A stretch of DNA of 64,000 nucleotides from an uncultured Bacteroidota bacterium (GTDB taxonomy: Bacteria; Bacteroidota; Bacteroidia; Chitinophagales; Chitinophagaceae), in NCBI GenBank assembly GCA_903882805.1, contig CAIRYK010000075.1, positions 28,768-92,767 of the forward strand, written 5' to 3'. Under the pieces are notes generated by a model. It was not told where the DNA came from, did not search any database, and saw only the letters and a program-made list of their open reading frames with translations. Position 1 is the stretch's first letter. Every line of letters starts with the position of its first letter. The translations under genes were made by a program, and so were the position numbers. This document shows, one piece after another, positions 60,088-64,000 of this stretch.

Positions 60088-63000
60088 ATGAACTTCAAAA
60101 AATTACTTTATTTGGCTATGCTGCTCCTTGGGGCAAGCGTCGTCTCGTACGGTCAGCTGGTCTGTCCGCCGAATATTGATTTTGAGATGGGGACATTAAC
60201 TACAACGCCGGGTTGGTTATATTACACCGGTGTTTGTTGCCCTGTATCAATGACGGCTGGGCCAATCAGCCCAGTGTCAACAAGACACACTCTAACATCA
60301 GGTACCGGGGTAGACCCCGTAGGTGGCTTCCCAATTGTTTACCCAGACGGCGGATCATATTCTTTCCGCATAGGTAACAATGGTACCGGAGCACAGGCCG
60401 AAAAAGCTCGTTATTATGTAAACGTGCCATCAGGTTCATCTAACTACAGTTTGATTTATCGTTATGCTGTTGTAATGCAGGATCCAGGGCACGCATTGTC
60501 TGCACAGCCTCGTTTTCAGGTTTCGGCATTTGACTCAGCAACAGGACAGCCATTATCTTGCGCAAACGCTACCTATACTCCATCTGGCGGTATACCAGGC
60601 TTTTTCAGCAATGATGGCGGTAACACGCTCTATCGTCCTTGGGGAACCGGTACGATGGATCTTTCTAATTATAGCGGCCGTACTATTGCCGTTGATTTCA
60701 TAAGCGGTGACTGCGGACTTGGCGGTCACTATTGCTATGGTTATGTTGATATGTCATGCGGCGTTTTCGCGACGTCTATCGTTGTTTGCGGTTCTACTAC
60801 AGCTACATTAACTTCTCCAAGCGGTTTTGGTGGATATCAGTGGTACGATTCTGCTACGTTTTCTACATCTTATGGCACTGCTCAAACAGTTACCATCACT
60901 ACACCTTCTGTTACTACCACTTATGCTGTTATTCTTACCCCATTCAGCGGTTTCGGTTGTCCCGATACGCTGTATACACGTTTGGTGCCAATGCAGTTGA
61001 ACATTGTTCCCATGAACGATACTGCAATTTGCCTTGGCGATGCTATTTCACTTGATACACGCGCAACCGATATATCTTTGCCGCTTACTTACACATGGAG
61101 TTCATTAGGAACTATGAGTTGTACCTCTTGCGCAAATCCTGTTGTTAGTCCATCTGTTGCTACAACTTATCGCGTTATGGTTGAAGATGCCGGCGGATGT
61201 CGCGCATTCGACACAATGAGGGTGAACCTTGGATTACCAGCTATAATAGGCGATCGCGGTCAATGTTTGGGTCTTACAAAGTTGATGCGTGATTCAGTAT
61301 CAGGCGGAACATGGATCAGCAGCGATCCTTCTGTATGTACAATTGGTTCTACTACAGGTTTGATCACAGGTATAGCTTTGGGCACAGCTACAATTACATA
61401 CACACAAGGTTGTAACTCCACCTCTACAACTGTAACTGTAAATGCGTCTCCTGCTGCTATTACTGGCGGTACTAATATTTGCGTTGGCGCTTCTTCCGCC
61501 CTTTCAGATGCAACATCTGGCGGTATATGGAGCAGCAGTAACACAGGCATTGTATTTGTAGGTAGCGCTACAGGCGTTATAACAGGTATCTCGCACGGCG
61601 TAGCTACCATAACCTACAACGTTCCTGCTACAACCTGTTACAACACAATTTCTTCAACAGTTAATCCTCCGGATGCTATCGTAGGTCCACACTTTATTGC
61701 TCCTGGCGATACGGTAACTATGTTAGAAGGCGTTTACGGCGGTTCATGGAGCAGCAGCAATCCTGCAGTTGCGACTATTGATGCAACAACTGGTCTGGTT
61801 ACTGGTATTGCTGTTGGCGCTACTACGTTGACTTATTCATTGGGTCTCGGCTTCTGTTATGTAACATTCGATCTGAATGTATCTAACTATTGCGTAGCAG
61901 GTTTATATTCAAGTCCTGCAGCAACTTGTTCTTTAGGTTTGTACATCAACGACTTTACATTGACAGGCGCAGGCGGAACAACGCTTTCGGATTTGTCGTC
62001 AGGTTGCGATGGTACCGGCTATTCTGATCGCAGGTCAATAATTGCTCCACACACGATGAATATTTCATCTACGTATTCAGCAAACGTAGGTGTTGGTACA
62101 ACAAGTAACCAGAATGTTCAGGTATGGATCGATTTCAATAATGACGGTACATTCCAGAGTTCTGAGACTCGCGGCGGTTCAAATGGTTTCCTTGGTTCTC
62201 GCATCTTTAATATTACAATTCCAAATGGTATAACAGGTGGATATCGTGTTATGAGAGTTCGTTCGGTTGAATCATCTGGTTCACCTTCTTACCCGAGCAT
62301 CGATCCTTGCGCAACTTATGCGCGTGGCGAGGTACATGATTATCTTGTATATATTGTTTCTCCTTGCGGACCACTTTCTGGAACGAGCACTGTATGTCTT
62401 GGTACTACATCATCGTATACCGGCACAGTTGGCGGCGGTACATGGAGCAGCAGCAACCCTGCTGTAGCAACAGTTGGTTCTACTACCGGTGTTGTAACTC
62501 CAGTTGCAACAGGTACAATGGTGCTGACCTACACTCCTCCTACAGGCGGATGTACTTCTACCAAAACACTTACAGTTGAAAGCTCACCAGCAGCTATCAC
62601 CGGCGTTACTACAATGTGCGCAGGTTCAAGCGAAACTTTGGCTGATGCTACATCTGGCGGTTCATGGTTCAGCAGCAACCCAACAATTGCTTCTATCGAC
62701 AATACAACAGGCGTTGTAACCGGTATTGCAAGAGGTACGGCTACAGCTACATACCTGATGCCAAACGGTTGTTTTGCAACTACTTTGGTTACTATCGACG
62801 ACGTTCCATTGGTTGCTCCTATCGTAGGTCCTTCAAGCGTTTGTATTAGTTCTACAGGTACCTATACTTGCGCTACCCCCGGCGGTTTCTGGTTCTCAAG
62901 CGATCCAACAATTGGTTCAATCACTTCAAGAGGCATTCTTACCGGTGTTTCAAGCGGTTGGATAAATGTTGTTTATGGCTTTGGCAACGTATGCGGTGTA

Positions 63001-64000
63001 AACGTAAGTTTTGCATTAGTAAACGTTGGCGCTTCTTCATCACCAATCACAGGCGCTTCTTCACTTTGTCAGGGTTCTACTACTACACTTAGTCATGCAG
63101 TGTCTGGCGGAACATGGCAGAGTTCAAACCCTGCAGTAGCTGCAATTGGTTCAACAACTGGTCTTGTTTCAGGTGTTGCTCCTGGTAGTGCGGTGGTTTC
63201 TTACTTCCTGCCATCAGGTTGCGCATCTACTACTACCATCACTGTTAATCCGTTGCCAGTATCAGGTACTTTATCTGGTCCTACAACAGTTACGGTAGGT
63301 TCTACCATTACAATTACACCATCAGTATCAGGCGGTACCTGGACTAGCAGCGCTCCTGCAGTTGCTACTGTTACAGGCGGTACTGTTACAGGCGTATCAA
63401 CAGGTACAGCAGTAATCTTCTACGCTGTAACTAACTCTTGCGGTACAGCTACAGTTACACGCACCATTACGGTTGGCGCTTCATTGTCGCCTATTACCGG
63501 CACAACTTCAGTTTGCGCTGGCGGTACAGCTACATTAAGCAATTCAACAACTGGCGGTACATGGTCAAGCTCAACTCCAGGCGTTGCAACAATTGATGTA
63601 ACAACTGGCGTAGTAACAGCAGTTTCTACCGGTACTACTACAATTACTTACACGTATCTTTCAAGCTATGTTACCACTGTGTTTACGGTTACTTCGGGTC
63701 CGGCAGCAATTGGCGGTCCATCTACAGTATGCGTAGGTCAGTCTATAACATTGACTAACTCAGTAGGCGGCGGCGTATGGAGCAGCAGCGACCCAACCAA
63801 TGCTACAGTAGGTTCTACTACCGGCGTTGTTACAGGCGTTACTACCGGCGCAGCAACAATCACCTATTCAATAGGCGCTTGTACAGCTACTAAAGCAATT
63901 ACAATTAATGCATTGTCTCCAATCACCGGCACAGGCAGTCTTTGCTCTGGCGGCGTATTGACATTGAGCAACACAACTCCAGGCGGCGTATGGAGCAGCA
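60088..64000 (+). CDS. Giant GEVED/Big2-like repeat surface protein, 3' end outside window
   Basis: Open from ATG 60088 (MNFKKLLYLAMLLLGASVVS signal peptide) to the window edge, 1304 codons without a stop. An N-terminal domain (about 22-230) is followed by Ig-like segments with YQWYD and TYTWSS. From about residue 380 come Big2-like modules of 72-75 residues around GGxWSSSxPxxAxV and GVVTGVxxGTATITY. Eleven are seen, near 61303, 61519, 61738, 62431, 62655, 62881, 63106, 63331, 63553, 63766 and 63982. A GEVED domain (WIDFNNDGTFQSSETRG ... YARGEVHDYLV) interrupts the series at about 61900-62350. This is the layout of long Bacteroidota adhesins; a T9SS tail is expected beyond the window but not seen. 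Codon use is poor in ATA compared with other genes here. Confidence 0.9.
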   Translation, partial: MNFKKLLYLAMLLLGASVVSYGQLVCPPNIDFEMGTLTTTPGWLYYTGVCCPVSMTAGPISPVSTRHTLTSGTGVDPVGGFPIVYPDGGSYSFRIGNNGTGAQAEKARYYVNVPSGSSNYSLIYRYAVVMQDPGHALSAQPRFQVSAFDSATGQPLSCANATYTPSGGIPGFFSNDGGNTLYRPWGTGTMDLSNYSGRTIAVDFISGDCGLGGHYCYGYVDMSCGVFATSIVVCGSTTATLTSPSGFGGYQWYDSATFSTSYGTAQTVTITTPSVTTTYAVILTPFSGFGCPDTLYTRLVPMQLNIVPMNDTAICLGDAISLDTRATDISLPLTYTWSSLGTMSCTSCANPVVSPSVATTYRVMVEDAGGCRAFDTMRVNLGLPAIIGDRGQCLGLTKLMRDSVSGGTWISSDPSVCTIGSTTGLITGIALGTATITYTQGCNSTSTTVTVNASPAAITGGTNICVGASSALSDATSGGIWSSSNTGIVFVGSATGVITGISHGVATITYNVPATTCYNTISSTVNPPDAIVGPHFIAPGDTVTMLEGVYGGSWSSSNPAVATIDATTGLVTGIAVGATTLTYSLGLGFCYVTFDLNVSNYCVAGLYSSPAATCSLGLYINDFTLTGAGGTTLSDLSSGCDGTGYSDRRSIIAPHTMNISSTYSANVGVGTTSNQNVQVWIDFNNDGTFQSSETRGGSNGFLGSRIFNITIPNGITGGYRVMRVRSVESSGSPSYPSIDPCATYARGEVHDYLVYIVSPCGPLSGTSTVCLGTTSSYTGTVGGGTWSSSNPAVATVGSTTGVVTPVATGTMVLTYTPPTGGCTSTKTLTVESSPAAITGVTTMCAGSSETLADATSGGSWFSSNPTIASIDNTTGVVTGIARGTATATYLMPNGCFATTLVTIDDVPLVAPIVGPSSVCISSTGTYTCATPGGFWFSSDPTIGSITSRGILTGVSSGWINVVYGFGNVCGVNVSFALVNVGASSSPITGASSLCQGSTTTLSHAVSGGTWQSSNPAVAAIGSTTGLVSGVAPGSAVVSYFLPSGCASTTTITVNPLPVSGTLSGPTTVTVGSTITITPSVSGGTWTSSAPAVATVTGGTVTGVSTGTAVIFYAVTNSCGTATVTRTITVGASLSPITGTTSVCAGGTATLSNSTTGGTWSSSTPGVATIDVTTGVVTAVSTGTTTITYTYLSSYVTTVFTVTSGPAAIGGPSTVCVGQSITLTNSVGGGVWSSSDPTNATVGSTTGVVTGVTTGAATITYSIGACTATKAITINALSPITGTGSLCSGGVLTLSNTTPGGVWSS

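Noticed and set aside
60088-64000. Possible CRISPR-like or satellite array from evenly spaced repeats
   Set aside because: The repeats are about 72-75 codons in frame within one open reading frame and differ at the nucleotide level; they encode protein modules.

Overview
The window looks like chromosome of a Bacteroidota bacterium, most likely of the Chitinophagales/Chitinophagaceae type. The signs are type IX secretion (T9SS) sorting tails, PorT-like barrels, DUF4476, DUF4836 and DUF3127 proteins, a RAYT/REP element, and promoters of the TTTG-N19-21-TAnnTTTG class in place of -35/-10 boxes. Base composition is moderate (not computed). Most genes use ATA heavily for Ile; the long surface-protein gene at the right end does not.

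Layout. 1-7.4 kb: a truncated VWA protein, cysS, a threonine-aldolase-like enzyme, a uracil-DNA-glycosylase-like protein and an atypical Nramp transporter. 7.6-16.9 kb: DUF1232 protein, cyanophycin synthetase with no cyanophycinase beside it, an omega-amidase-type hydrolase, a CPA1 antiporter, a DUF4476 protein, clpX and a 58-residue protein. 17-24.5 kb, minus strand: a cytochrome c/di-heme peroxidase pair, an outer-membrane barrel, a heptose-7-phosphate kinase and gcvP. 24.7-30.6 kb, plus strand: a photobiology cluster of cry-DASH, TIGR03643, flavin reductase, a second photolyase/cryptochrome, DUF2256 and TspO, broken by REP-type hairpins and a frameshifted RAYT transposase with long inverted repeats and a tandem duplication of its 5' end.

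30.9-36.2 kb: an ECF sigma/anti-sigma/secreted-protein operon divergent from a T9SS-tailed Ig-like protein. 36.5-43 kb: an ArnT-like transferase, dipeptide epimerase, class IV aminotransferase, two PorT-like barrels and murI. 43-53.3 kb: a lipoprotein, a T9SS-tailed repeat protein, a TPR protein, a GT-C-like membrane protein, a secreted YciI-like protein, an RluA synthase, ybeY and an NHL-repeat protein. 53.4-64 kb: tRNA-His, an SSB-like DUF3127 protein, two lipoproteins, an S4-domain protein, lepB, and a two-gene unit ending in a giant GEVED/Big2-like surface protein that runs off the window.

The most coherent system is the photobiology cluster: two photolyase-family flavoproteins, a possible flavin supplier, two conserved uncharacterised companions and TspO, with a perfect dyad around the -7 box of the first gene. 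Its parts belong to known families. What remains open is the role of the TIGR03643 and DUF2256 companions and how the cluster is regulated.
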